Positions 56,639 through 64,000 of a stretch of 64,000 nucleotides of DNA are shown one piece after another (positions within the stretch are counted from its first letter, which is position 1; every line of letters starts with the position of its first letter). The translations under genes were made by a program, and so were the position numbers. The notes under the pieces are model-generated. The model did no database searches and was not told the origin of the DNA. It saw nothing but the letters and a program-made list of their open reading frames with translations. This stretch comes from Pelomonas sp. Root1444 (GTDB taxonomy: Bacteria > Pseudomonadota > Gammaproteobacteria > Burkholderiales > Burkholderiaceae_C): contig NZ_LMFP01000028.1 of assembly GCF_001426885.1 (NCBI RefSeq), positions 519,811-583,810 on the forward strand, in the 5' to 3' direction.

Positions 56639-57850
56639 TCAGGCGTGAGCGGCGCGCAGGCGCATCGAGAAGGCTTGCAGCTCGGCGATGCCACTTTCCT
56701 CGGCGCGGCGGCACCAGGCCTGCAGGTCGGCAACCAGTTGCTCGGCCGAGACATTGGTACGCGTCCACATCTGGCGCAGTTCCTCGCGCATGGTCACCAG
56801 TTTGTCGATGACCGGGCTCGCGGCCCGGGCATGCGCCAGGTCGCCATGCACGGCCGGCGGAATCCGGTCTTCGTCGCGGTGCAGCCAGCGTTGGGCCTGC
56901 TTGAACTGCGCAAAACGCTCGGAGTGCTTGCCGCTTTCGGCCTGGATCTTGGCCAGTTCGGCCGCGCATGCCGCCTTCAGGCCTCGCGCGTAGGTGGCCA
57001 TGACCTCGTAGCGGTTGGCAATCAGCGCTTCCAGCGTGCGGGCGTCAGCCGGCTTGATCTCGCCCAGGCTCAGCTTGGGCGCCGTCTTGCGGACCTTGGC
57101 CATGCCCAGCATCTCCAGGCCGCGGATGTACATCCAGCCGATGTCGAACTCGTACGGCTTGACCGAAAACTTCGCCGACGTGGGGTAGGTGTGGTGGTTG
57201 TTGTGCAGCTCTTCGCCGCCAACGATCAGCGTCCAGGGCGTCAGGTTGGTCGACGCATCAGGCGCTTCGAAGTTGCGATAACCCCAGTAGTGGCCAATGC
57301 CGTTGATGACGCCGGCCGCCCAGATGGGAATCCAGGCCATCTGGATGGCCCAGATCGTTGCACCAGCGGCGCCGAACAGGGTGACGTTGATGATGAGCAT
57401 CAGCGCCACGCCCTGCCAGCTGTAGCGGGTGTACAGGTTGCGCTCGATCCAGTCGTCGGGGGTGCCGCGGCTGTACTTCGCAATGGTCTCGGCATTCTTG
57501 GCCTCGGCGCGATACAGCTCGGCGCCCTCGGCCAGCACCTTCTTCAGGCCGCGGGTCTGCGGGCTGTGCGGGTCTTCCTCGGTTTCGCACTTGGCGTGGT
57601 GCTTGCGGTGGATGGCCACCCATTCACGGGTGACCATGCCGGTCGTCAGCCACAGCCAGAAGCGGAAGAAATGCGACGGGATAGGACCGAGGTCGAGCGC
57701 GCGGTGAGCCTGGCAGCGATGCAGGAAGATCGTGACCGCAGCGATCGTGATGTGGGTCACAACCAGCGTGTAGATCACAAGTTGCCAGAAGCTGAAACCC
57801 AGCAGGCCGGAGCCTACCCAGTCGATCAGCGCGTTCAAGATGTCGTTCAT
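56639..57850 (-). CDS. acyl-CoA/acyl-lipid fatty acid desaturase
   Basis: The 403-residue membrane di-iron desaturase has three His boxes: HRCQAHR (44-50), HRKHH (81-85) and HNNHH around 215. Four transmembrane helices flank them (YTLVVTHITIAAVTIFL, FFRFWLWLTTGMV, LMLIINVTLFGAAGATIW, IWAAGVINGIGHYWGY). This delta-9 type introduces a double bond into saturated acyl chains. A ~140-residue C-terminal extension (LEALIANRYEVMATYARGLK...) goes beyond the desaturase core and is predicted helical. Monocistronic, with its own terminator. The start MNDILNALIDW is preferred over an ATG 11 codons upstream. Confidence 0.92.
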   Translation of the reverse strand: MNDILNALIDWVGSGLLGFSFWQLVIYTLVVTHITIAAVTIFLHRCQAHRALDLGPIPSHFFRFWLWLTTGMVTREWVAIHRKHHAKCETEEDPHSPQTRGLKKVLAEGAELYRAEAKNAETIAKYSRGTPDDWIERNLYTRYSWQGVALMLIINVTLFGAAGATIWAIQMAWIPIWAAGVINGIGHYWGYRNFEAPDASTNLTPWTLIVGGEELHNNHHTYPTSAKFSVKPYEFDIGWMYIRGLEMLGMAKVRKTAPKLSLGEIKPADARTLEALIANRYEVMATYARGLKAACAAELAKIQAESGKHSERFAQFKQAQRWLHRDEDRIPPAVHGDLAHARAASPVIDKLVTMREELRQMWTRTNVSAEQLVADLQAWCRRAEESGIAELQAFSMRLRAAHA

Positions 57851-57980
57851 GCGTCCAAGACCCCGGCCGGAACGGCCATGCAAAGGAAGTTCGATTGTAG
57901 AGGAACGCCCCCAAAATCAAGGGGTTCCGCGCACCGCATTCGCGCGTAGGCGTGTGATGCGACGCGTTCCTTGACGCCGG

Positions 57981-59243
57981 TCAAGCCGCGCGCTCCCACG
58001 CAACGGCGAAAAAGCCGTCGGTGGCATGCCGGTGCGGCCACAACCGCAATGCACCGTTTTCCACAAGCTCGCTGCTGCGCTCCACCTGCGACTTGGCGAG
58101 CGCCTCATCCGCGGCCAGCGGCCTGAAGTCGCCGTGGGCGGCGGCAAACTCGGCGGTGATCACTTCGTTCTCGGCGTCCAGCAGGCTGCAGGTGGCGTAG
58201 ACCAGGCGACCGCCCGGCTTCACGAGACGCGCGGCGCTGGCCAGGATGGCACGCTGCTTGGCCTGCAGCTCGCTCACGGCCTGGGGCGACTGGCGCCATT
58301 TCAGGTCGGGGTTGCGGCGCAGCGTGCCCAGGCCCGAGCACGGCGCGTCGACCAGCACGCGGTCGATCTTGCCGGCCAGGCGCTTGATGCGGTCGTCGCG
58401 CTCATGGGCGATCTGGGCCGGGTAGACGTTGGACAGGCCGCTGCGCGCCAGGCGGGGTTTCAGCGCGTCGAGCCGGTGGCCCGACACGTCGAAGGCATAA
58501 AGCCGGCCGGTGTTGCGCATCGCGGCCCCCAAGGCCAGCGTCTTGCCGCCTGCGCCAGCGCAGAAGTCGACGACCATCTCGCCGCGCCTGGGCGCCAGCA
58601 GCAGCGCCAGCAGCTGGCTGCCCTCGTCCTGCACCTCGACCGCGCCGCTGGTGAACAGATCCAGCTTGTTCAGCGCAGGCTTGCCATGCACGCGCAGGCC
58701 CAGCGGCGAATACGGCGTCGGCTGCGCCTCGATGCCCACGGCGGCCAGCTGTGCCTGGGCTTCCTCGCGCTTGAGCTTGAGCGTGTTGACGCGCAGGTCC
58801 AGCGGTGCCGCCTCGTTCAGCGCGCCGGCCAGCTTCCAGAATTCTTCCTCGCCCAGGCGCGCCAGCAGCGGCTCGGCCAGCCAGTCGGGCAGGTTGTGGC
58901 GCAACTTGGGCGCCAAGCTGTCCGGCGCGATGGCCTGCACCTGGGCCAGCCATTGCTGCTCGGCCGGGCTCAGCGCGCCGCGCAGGAAGCTGTCGCTGCC
59001 GCGCCAGGCCAGGATCGCCAGGCGGCGCGGCATCGGGCCGCTGCCGCTCTGGGCCAGGTTCTGGAACTTGAGCCGCTCACGCAGCAACGCATAGACGGTT
59101 TCGGCAAGGCTGGCGCGTTCGCGCTGGCCGAGGTTCTTGTGTTGGCGGAAGAAGGCCGAGACGGTCGCGTCGGCCGGCGCGTCGAGCTTGTTGACGGCGG
59201 CGATCAGCTCGGCGCACAGCTCCAGGAGGGCATTAGGATGCAT
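57981..59243 (-). CDS. RsmB-like 16S rRNA/RNA (cytosine-5)-methyltransferase
   Basis: The 420-residue SAM-dependent methyltransferase is of the RsmB/RsmF/NOP2 family. It has an N-terminal NusB-like helical region (~1-140), SAM motif I VVDFCAGAGGKTLALGAAM, motif IV VDAPCSGLGTLRRNPD and motif VI YATCSLLDAENE with the two catalytic Cys. It is likely to methylate C5 of a cytosine in 16S rRNA; whether it is RsmB itself or a paralogue is not certain, since Burkholderiales often carry both. The start MHPNALLELC is chosen because a longer frame overlaps the divergent DUF1345 gene. Confidence 0.88.
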   Translation of the reverse strand: MHPNALLELCAELIAAVNKLDAPADATVSAFFRQHKNLGQRERASLAETVYALLRERLKFQNLAQSGSGPMPRRLAILAWRGSDSFLRGALSPAEQQWLAQVQAIAPDSLAPKLRHNLPDWLAEPLLARLGEEEFWKLAGALNEAAPLDLRVNTLKLKREEAQAQLAAVGIEAQPTPYSPLGLRVHGKPALNKLDLFTSGAVEVQDEGSQLLALLLAPRRGEMVVDFCAGAGGKTLALGAAMRNTGRLYAFDVSGHRLDALKPRLARSGLSNVYPAQIAHERDDRIKRLAGKIDRVLVDAPCSGLGTLRRNPDLKWRQSPQAVSELQAKQRAILASAARLVKPGGRLVYATCSLLDAENEVITAEFAAAHGDFRPLAADEALAKSQVERSSELVENGALRLWPHRHATDGFFAVAWERAA

Positions 59244-59260
59244 CGCCGCATTATCCCAAG

Positions 59261-59911
59261 ATGAACCTCTGGACCCAGCTGCGCCTGCGCCCCCGTCTGC
59301 TGTCGGCCATCCTCGCCGGCAGCGCGCTCGCCGCCCTGTGGCCCGGCGACCTGCCGACGACGACACGGCTGCTGCTGGGCTGGGACCTCACGCTGTGGAT
59401 CTACCTGCCACTGGCGCTGTGGATGATGCTGGGCCGCGCCGGCTCGGTGAACGTGCAGGAGCGCGCCAGCCGCCTTGCTGAAGGGCTGCCCGTCATGCTG
59501 CTGCTGGCCGTCAGCGGCGCGCTCGCGAGCTTCGGCGCCATCGCGCTGGAGCTGGGCAGCGCGCGCCAGGCCCATGCCGCCGGCGGCTTGCCCCTGGCGT
59601 TCGCAATCGCCACGGTCTGCAGCTCCTGGCTGCTGCTGCCGGTGGAGTTCGGCATCGCCTACGCGAGCCTGTATCACGGCGAGGGCAAGGCGGCGCACGG
59701 ACTGGAGTTCCCGGGCGACGACGGGCCGCCGGACTATGGCGACTTCCTGTACTTCTCGATCACCGTGGCCGCGACCTCGCAGACATCGGACGTCAGCGTC
59801 AGTTCGCGGGCGATGCGCCGCCTGGTGCTGGCTCAGGCACTGCTGGCCTTCATCTTCAACACCGGCGTGCTGGCATTGACGGTCAACATCCTGGCCAGCT
59901 TGGTCAGCTGA
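59261..59911 (+). CDS. DUF1345 integral membrane protein
   Basis: The 216-residue protein has about five transmembrane helices. The DUF1345 signatures LPVEFGIAYASLYHG and YFSITVAATSQTSDVSVSSRAMRRL appear near the C-terminal half. Family function is unknown. The start is 17 bp from the divergent methyltransferase start. It overlaps purN tail to tail by 8 bp. Confidence 0.87.
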   Translation: MNLWTQLRLRPRLLSAILAGSALAALWPGDLPTTTRLLLGWDLTLWIYLPLALWMMLGRAGSVNVQERASRLAEGLPVMLLLAVSGALASFGAIALELGSARQAHAAGGLPLAFAIATVCSSWLLLPVEFGIAYASLYHGEGKAAHGLEFPGDDGPPDYGDFLYFSITVAATSQTSDVSVSSRAMRRLVLAQALLAFIFNTGVLALTVNILASLVS

Positions 59912-60536
59912 CGAACAGCTGCTGCGGCGCACCGTCGCGGTGGCGGACGACCTCGCCCTCCCACACCAGCGCGCCTTCCGCGAACCAGCGCACCGCCTGC
60001 GGGTAGATGCGGTGCTCGGCCGTCAGCACGCGGGCCGACAGGGCCTTGGCATCGTCGCTCGGCAGCACCGGCACGGCGGCCTGGATGACGATGGCGCCGT
60101 GGTCCAGCTCGGCGGTCACGAAATGCACCGTCACGCCGGCGATCTTGCAGCCCATCGCTATGGCCCGTTCGTGCGTGTGCAGGCCGGTGAAGGCCGGCAG
60201 CAGCGACGGGTGGATGTTGAGCATGCGGCGCGCATAGCGGGCCGTGAAGCCGGGCGTCAGGATGCGCATGAAGCCGGCCAGCACGACCAGGTCGGGCGAG
60301 AAACCGTCGATGACGCGGGCCAGTTCGGCGTCGAATTCCTCGCGGCTGGCATAGGCCTTGTGGTCGACCACGGCGGTGGCGATGCCATGCTCGGCAGCGA
60401 ACTGCAGGCCGGCGGCGTCGGGCCGGTTGCTGATGACGGCAGCCACCTCGGCCGGCCAGCCCTCGGCCTTGCAGGCCTTCACGATGGCCTCCATGTTGGA
60501 GCCCCGCCCCGAAATCAGAATCACCAGTCTCTTCAT
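59904..60536 (-). CDS. purN: phosphoribosylglycinamide formyltransferase
   Basis: The 210-residue enzyme catalyses the third step of purine synthesis (GAR to FGAR using formyl-THF). Motifs include the GAR-phosphate loop ISGRGSNMEAI, catalytic Asn/His in RRMLNIHPSLLPAF, and TVHFVTAELDHGAIVIQ with the catalytic Asp. Length is normal for PurN. It is divergent from trpS across a 155-bp region containing a GC-rich palindrome. Confidence 0.95.
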   Translation of the reverse strand: MKRLVILISGRGSNMEAIVKACKAEGWPAEVAAVISNRPDAAGLQFAAEHGIATAVVDHKAYASREEFDAELARVIDGFSPDLVVLAGFMRILTPGFTARYARRMLNIHPSLLPAFTGLHTHERAIAMGCKIAGVTVHFVTAELDHGAIVIQAAVPVLPSDDAKALSARVLTAEHRIYPQAVRWFAEGALVWEGEVVRHRDGAPQQLFVS

Positions 60537-60562
60537 CGCCGGGCCGCCCCACGATGAAGAAC

Positions 60563-60577
60563 GCCCCCTCGGGGGGC
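60563..60577. repeat. GC-rich palindrome, probable dispersed intergenic repeat
   Basis: GCCCCC / GGGGGC around TCG lies in the purN-trpS gap. A similar motif (GCCCCCTCGGGGG) recurs at 62112-62124 ahead of the MATE gene, and the gltA terminator has a related core. These C5-TC-G5 elements look dispersed; their role is unknown. Confidence 0.35.
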
Positions 60578-60691
60578 AGTGGCCACAGGAAGTGTGGGCG
60601 CGTGGGGGTCATGTTCCATGGGCCGGCAGTGTAGAACCCGCGCCCATGGCGACCGGCAGGTCCAAGTGCCTTGAACGACAATCCGCGCCCC

Positions 60692-61684
60692 ATGCCGACA
60701 CCCGCCCTCACCCGCCCGCGCGCCCTCTCGGGCATGCGCCCCACCGGCGCCCTGCACCTCGGCCACTTCCATGGCGCCCTCAAGAACTGGGTGGGCCTGC
60801 AGGACTCGCACGACTGCTTCTTCTTCGTCGCCGACTGGCATGCGCTGACGACGTCCCATCCCGACCGCGACACGCTGACCCGCCATGTCTACGACATGGT
60901 CACCGACTGGCTGGCCGCCGGCATCGATCCCGAGCGCTGCACCCTCTTCCTGCAAAGCCGCATGCCCGAGCACGCCGAGCTGTTCACGCTGCTGGCCATG
61001 TGCACGCCGTCGAGCTGGCTGGCACGCATGCCCAGCTACAAGGACCAGGTGGCCGCCGACCCCGAGCTGGCCACCTACGGCTTCCTCGGCTACCCGCTGC
61101 TGCAGGCCGCCGACATCCTGCTCTACAAGCCCGCCGGCGTGCCGGTGGGCGAGGACCAGGCCGCGCACGTCGAAGTCACCCGCGAGGTGGGCCGGCGCTT
61201 CAACCGCTTGTACCAGCCGGTGTTCGTGGAGCCGCAGGCCCTGCTGACCGAGACCGCCCGCGTGCCGGGCCTCGACGGCCAGAAGATGAGCAAGAGCCTG
61301 GGCAACGCGATCGCGATGCGCGACTCGCCGGAGGACACGGCCGCCAAGATCCGCACGATGCCGACCGACCCACAGCGCGTGCGCCGCACGGACCCCGGCG
61401 ACCCGGCGCGCTGCCCCGTCTGGCCGCTGCACCAGATCTACACCGACGCCGCCACGCGCGCCACCTGCGACACCGGCTGCCGCACAGCCAGCATCGGCTG
61501 CCTGGACTGCAAGCAGCCGCTGGTCGAGGCCATCCAGCGCGAGCAGGCGCCCTGGCGCGAACGTGCCGCGGCACTGGACCCGCAGCAGGTGCGGTGGACG
61601 CTGGAGGTCGGCACCGAGCGCGCCCGCGCCGTTGCACGCAAGACGCTGCGCGAGGTGCGTGGCGCAATGGGGCTGGTCGCTTGA
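60692..61684 (+). CDS. trpS: tryptophanyl-tRNA synthetase
   Basis: The 330-residue class I synthetase has the HIGH-type motif TGALHLGHFHGALKNW near the N-terminus and KMSKS in DGQKMSKSLGNAI. An insert with Cys (CDTGCRTASIGCLDCKQ) near the C-terminal domain could bind zinc or a cluster. The ATG at 60692 is used; a TTG seven codons earlier is possible. Its stop overlaps the TTG start of the next gene (TTGA). Confidence 0.95.
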   Translation: MPTPALTRPRALSGMRPTGALHLGHFHGALKNWVGLQDSHDCFFFVADWHALTTSHPDRDTLTRHVYDMVTDWLAAGIDPERCTLFLQSRMPEHAELFTLLAMCTPSSWLARMPSYKDQVAADPELATYGFLGYPLLQAADILLYKPAGVPVGEDQAAHVEVTREVGRRFNRLYQPVFVEPQALLTETARVPGLDGQKMSKSLGNAIAMRDSPEDTAAKIRTMPTDPQRVRRTDPGDPARCPVWPLHQIYTDAATRATCDTGCRTASIGCLDCKQPLVEAIQREQAPWRERAAALDPQQVRWTLEVGTERARAVARKTLREVRGAMGLVA

Positions 61685-62091
61685 GTCCGGAAAAGATCCA
61701 TGTCACGGACCTCGAAGCCGCCATCAACTGGTGGCGCGAGCGTTCGCCGTCGCCCGACGGCATCAGCGCCGCGCCCGAGGTGCGCGCGCTGGCCGAGGCC
61801 TACGCGCTGCTGGCCTGGCAGCGGGCCAGCGAGCTGGACGTCGATCTGCTGAGCGACGCGGCGCTGAGCGCCTGGCTGGCCTGGTACGAAACCACGCCCG
61901 ATTCGCCCTGCATCGCCATCTGCTCCACCGCCCAGGGCGACCCCATCTGCAAGGGCTGCGGGCGCAGCTTCGACGAGGTGCAGCAATGGCCGGCGCTCGG
62001 CCCGTTCGAGAAGCGCGCCGTCTGGCACCGCATCAGCTTCGAGGGCACGGCCTGGCGCTTCAACCGCTATGCGGAGAGGGCAGCGCGATGA
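61681..62091 (+). CDS. DUF3717/DUF1289 protein with Cys cluster
   Basis: The 136-residue protein has an N-terminal DUF3717-like segment (KIHVTDLEAAINWWRER, residues ~5-60) and a C-terminal DUF1289-like domain (SPCIAICSTAQGDPICKGCGRSFDEV) with four Cys in a C-x3-C-x8-C-x2-C pattern suited to a metal or Fe-S cluster. The only in-frame start near the domain is TTG at 61681, which overlaps the trpS stop, implying translational coupling. Function unknown. Confidence 0.8.
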   Translation: MSPEKIHVTDLEAAINWWRERSPSPDGISAAPEVRALAEAYALLAWQRASELDVDLLSDAALSAWLAWYETTPDSPCIAICSTAQGDPICKGCGRSFDEVQQWPALGPFEKRAVWHRISFEGTAWRFNRYAERAAR

Positions 62092-62162
62092 CGCGGGCCG
62101 AGCGCCGGGCCGCCCCCTCGGGGGACCTGCCGACGTACCCGTCGGCCGAGGGTCAGACATGA
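62088..62162 (+). CDS. possible 24-residue mini-ORF (coupling peptide)
   Basis: ATG at 62088 overlaps the preceding stop (ATGA); the ORF MTRAERRAAPSGDLPTYPSA... ends in a TGA that overlaps the MATE ATG (ATGA again). It spans a palindromic stretch (GCCGACG / CGTCGGC at 62129-62146). It may simply be chance translation through a repeat. Very low confidence as a gene. Confidence 0.18.
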   Translation: MTRAERRAAPSGDLPTYPSAEGQT

Positions 62163-63502
62163 CACGCATCCGTTTCACCGACAGCGTGCGCCGTCTGGTG
62201 CCGCAGGCCTGGCCGGTGCTCGTCGGCCAGCTGGCTGTGATGATGTTCAGCACGGTCGACACGCTGATGATGGGCCGCGTGGGCGCGCAGGACCTTGCAG
62301 CGCTGGCCGTCGGCTCCGCGGCCTACGTGACCATCTTTGTCGGGCTGATGGGCGTCGTGCTCGCCGTCGGGCCCATCGCCGGCCGTCAGTTCGGCGCGGA
62401 TGACCGACCCGGTGCGGGCCGCAGCTTCGTGCAGGCGCAATGGCTGGCCTTGCTGCTGTGCGTGCCCGGCTGCCTGGCGCTGTGGTTCCCCGATCCGTTC
62501 ATCTGGCTGGCCCAGCTCGACGCGGCGCAGGCCGCGAAGGTGCAGGCCTACACCCGGCCGGAAGCCTTCGCCTTGCCGGCCGCCCTGCTGTTCACGGCCT
62601 TCCGCGGCTTCTCGACCTCCGTCAGCCGGCCCAAGGCCGTGATGGCGATGCAACTGACCGGCCTGGCCGCCAAGGTGCCGCTGAATGCATTGCTCGTATT
62701 CGGCTGGGGCCCCATCCCGGCCATGGGCGTCGCTGGCTGCGGCTGGGCCACGGCGATCGCGATGACGGCCCAGGCGCTCGTCGCCCAGGCCGTGCTGAGG
62801 CGCGATGCCTTCTACACGCCCTTCCGCATCCCGCACCTGTGGCACACCCGCCCGCAGTGGCGCGAGCTGCTGGGCCTGGTGCGCCTGGGCCTGCCGATGG
62901 GCGGCTCCATCCTGGTGGAGGTGACGGGCTTCACCTTCATGGCCTTCTTCATCGCCCGCCTGGGCGCGACGCCGGTGGCCGGCCACCAGATCGCCGTCAA
63001 CCTCGTCGCGATGATGTTCATGATCGCGCTGGCGCTGGCCACCGCCGCCGGCACGCTGGTGGCCCAGCACCTGGGCGCCGACCAGAAGCGCGAGGCGCGC
63101 ACCGTCGGCCGGCATGCGATGGTGCTCGCGGCGCTGGTGGCGGCGGCCGTGGGCGCCGTCGTCGCGCTGGCGCGCGAGTCCATCGTGGCGCTGTACACGT
63201 CCAACCCCGAGGCCGCCGCAGCCGCGCTGCCGCTGCTGGTGTGGGTGTGGTTCTTCCACCTCGGCGATGCGCTGCAGACGGTGGCGGCCTATGTGCTGCG
63301 CGCCTACCAGGTGGCCACGCTGCCGATGGTCATCTACGTCATCGCGCTGTGGGGGCTGGGCATAGGCGGCGGCTACTTCCTCGCCTTCGGCGGCAGCGGC
63401 GTCGGCGCAGTGGGCTTCTGGCAGGCGGCCACGGCGGGTCTGATCGCCGCGGCGCTGTTGTTGAGCCTGTTGCTCAAGCGCGTTTTCAACGAGAACCGCT
63501 AG
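62159..63502 (+). CDS. MATE-family multidrug efflux protein (NorM-like)
   Basis: The 447-residue inner-membrane antiporter has twelve predicted helices. The two MATE repeats are visible, each with a start such as AWPVLVGQLAVMMFSTVDTLMMGRVG and LGLPMGGSILVEVTGFTFMAFFIARLG, and the GHQIAVNLVAMMFMIALALATAAGTLVAQHLGA motif. It exports drugs or metabolites using H+ or Na+. The start ATG at 62159 follows GAGGGT. It is the last gene of a plus-strand run from trpS. Confidence 0.92.
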   Translation: MTRIRFTDSVRRLVPQAWPVLVGQLAVMMFSTVDTLMMGRVGAQDLAALAVGSAAYVTIFVGLMGVVLAVGPIAGRQFGADDRPGAGRSFVQAQWLALLLCVPGCLALWFPDPFIWLAQLDAAQAAKVQAYTRPEAFALPAALLFTAFRGFSTSVSRPKAVMAMQLTGLAAKVPLNALLVFGWGPIPAMGVAGCGWATAIAMTAQALVAQAVLRRDAFYTPFRIPHLWHTRPQWRELLGLVRLGLPMGGSILVEVTGFTFMAFFIARLGATPVAGHQIAVNLVAMMFMIALALATAAGTLVAQHLGADQKREARTVGRHAMVLAALVAAAVGAVVALARESIVALYTSNPEAAAAALPLLVWVWFFHLGDALQTVAAYVLRAYQVATLPMVIYVIALWGLGIGGGYFLAFGGSGVGAVGFWQAATAGLIAAALLLSLLLKRVFNENR

Positions 63503-63608
63503 GCGTGAAACTTGTCTGCGCCTTGAAGGCGCGCAAACGGCCGCGCCCAAACGTTTCTGAACGCAAGCTCATCGCCCAGTTCTCGATCATTTCTAGAATT
63601 TGCAGCAC

Positions 63609-63695
63609 ATGAACGGCAGCGAACCGGGTTCCGCGGCACGCGGCAAATCGGTCAGGTCGAGCATCTACTTTTCTGATGTCAGGCGTATCTCATGA
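63609..63695 (+). CDS. possible 28-residue leader ORF of the KaiC-like gene
   Basis: ATG at 63609 opens MNGSEPGSAARGKSVRSSIY... and stops in a TGA that overlaps the start of the KaiC-like gene (ATGA). A TAGAAT box at 63594-63599 is close upstream. It could be a translationally coupled leader peptide or an artefact. Confidence 0.22.
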   Translation: MNGSEPGSAARGKSVRSSIYFSDVRRIS

Positions 63696-64000
63696 ATAGG
63701 TTTCCATCGACCGTTGCGGGTCTGGACGACATCCTGCGCGGCGGTCTGTTCGAAGGCGGGGTCTATATCCTTGAAGGACCCCCCGGCGTTGGCAAGACGA
63801 CGCTGGCCAACCAGATGGCGTACAACCACGCCAGTGCCGGCCACAAGACGCTCTACGTGACCATGCTCGCCGAGTCGCATGCACGCATGGTGCAGCACAT
63901 GAGCCATCAGACCTTTTTTCGCAAGGCAGCGGTCAACGCCTTCGTGTTCTATGTGAGCGGGTATCGGGAACTGGAGAACGAGGGCCTCAAGGGGGTGCTG
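63692..64000 (+). CDS. KaiC-like RecA-superfamily ATPase (3' end cut by window)
   Basis: The first 103 residues are visible. MNRFPSTVAGLDDILRGGLFEG, then Walker A EGPPGVGKTTLANQ (GPPGVGKT at 29-36), LYVTMLAESHARMVQHM, is the start of a KaiC/RadA-type ATPase domain. In non-cyanobacteria such proteins (often called circadian clock protein KaiC) frequently sit next to sensor kinases and act in signalling. The remainder, including Walker B and any second domain, lies beyond base 64000. The start overlaps a 28-codon ORF by 4 bp; upstream spacing has only a weak AGGCG ribosome-binding site. Confidence 0.85.
   Translation, partial: MNRFPSTVAGLDDILRGGLFEGGVYILEGPPGVGKTTLANQMAYNHASAGHKTLYVTMLAESHARMVQHMSHQTFFRKAAVNAFVFYVSGYRELENEGLKGVL

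Overview
The window is high-GC bacterial DNA packed with chromosomal housekeeping genes. The gene content and order point to a betaproteobacterium of the order Burkholderiales, perhaps a Rubrivivax/Roseateles/Mitsuaria-like lineage (inference): a TCA supercluster gltA-sdhE-sdhB-sdhA-sdhD-sdhC-gntR / mdh-citE-like-acnB, the ftsK-lolA-rarA block beside trxB and a Crp-family gene, and rpmB-rpmG. There is no rRNA, CRISPR array, prophage or insertion sequence. One tRNA gene is present, tRNA-Leu(CAA). The window cuts genes at both ends: a TonB-dependent receptor at the left and a KaiC-like ATPase at the right.

Layout. 1-5.4 kb: TonB receptor (+), then a minus-strand run of rbsK, a methylthioadenosine/SAH deaminase and a small unknown protein. 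5.4-19.2 kb: the TCA block. sdhCDAB-sdhE-gltA is on the minus strand behind a GntR/UTRA regulator. mdh, a citrate-lyase-like gene, a secreted unknown protein, a vapBC toxin-antitoxin pair and acnB are on the plus strand, interrupted by a chemoreceptor gene on the minus strand. 19.2-29.5 kb: an accessory-looking stretch with a decayed lipoprotein/ankyrin junction, an orphan flagellar-rod-like protein, a degenerate GGDEF protein, exonuclease I, an outer-membrane protein, a FabH-like synthase, a DUF3422 protein, guaC with a strongly folded leader, and a His-rich Cpx-like trio. 29.6-41 kb: valS, a catalytically degenerate 2-hydroxyacid dehydrogenase, galU, a TusA-like protein, a Nudix hydrolase, cysM, tRNA-Leu, a rhomboid protease, an SDR protein, a ferredoxin-type reductase, a 2OG-Fe dioxygenase and an amino-acid dehydrogenase.

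41-49.2 kb holds the most interesting regulatory unit. The branched-chain amino-acid ABC transporter operon livHMGF (minus strand) starts from a near-perfect sigma-54 promoter (GG-N10-GC). It diverges from a DctB/DctD-like two-component system whose response regulator is an NtrC-class sigma-54 activator. Palindromic sites resembling activator-binding sites lie between them. A small membrane protein and a lone glutamate/aspartate-type binding protein follow.

49.2-64 kb: the tightly overlapping minus-strand operon ftsK-lolA-rarA-gltI-like, a Crp/Fnr regulator, trxB, rpmB-rpmG behind a structured leader, a DUF3016 protein, a fatty-acid desaturase, an RsmB-like rRNA methyltransferase, a DUF1345 protein, purN, and a plus-strand series joined by overlapping stop/start codons (trpS, a DUF3717/DUF1289 protein, a mini-ORF, a MATE exporter). 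The window ends in a KaiC-like ATPase whose start overlaps a 28-codon ORF.
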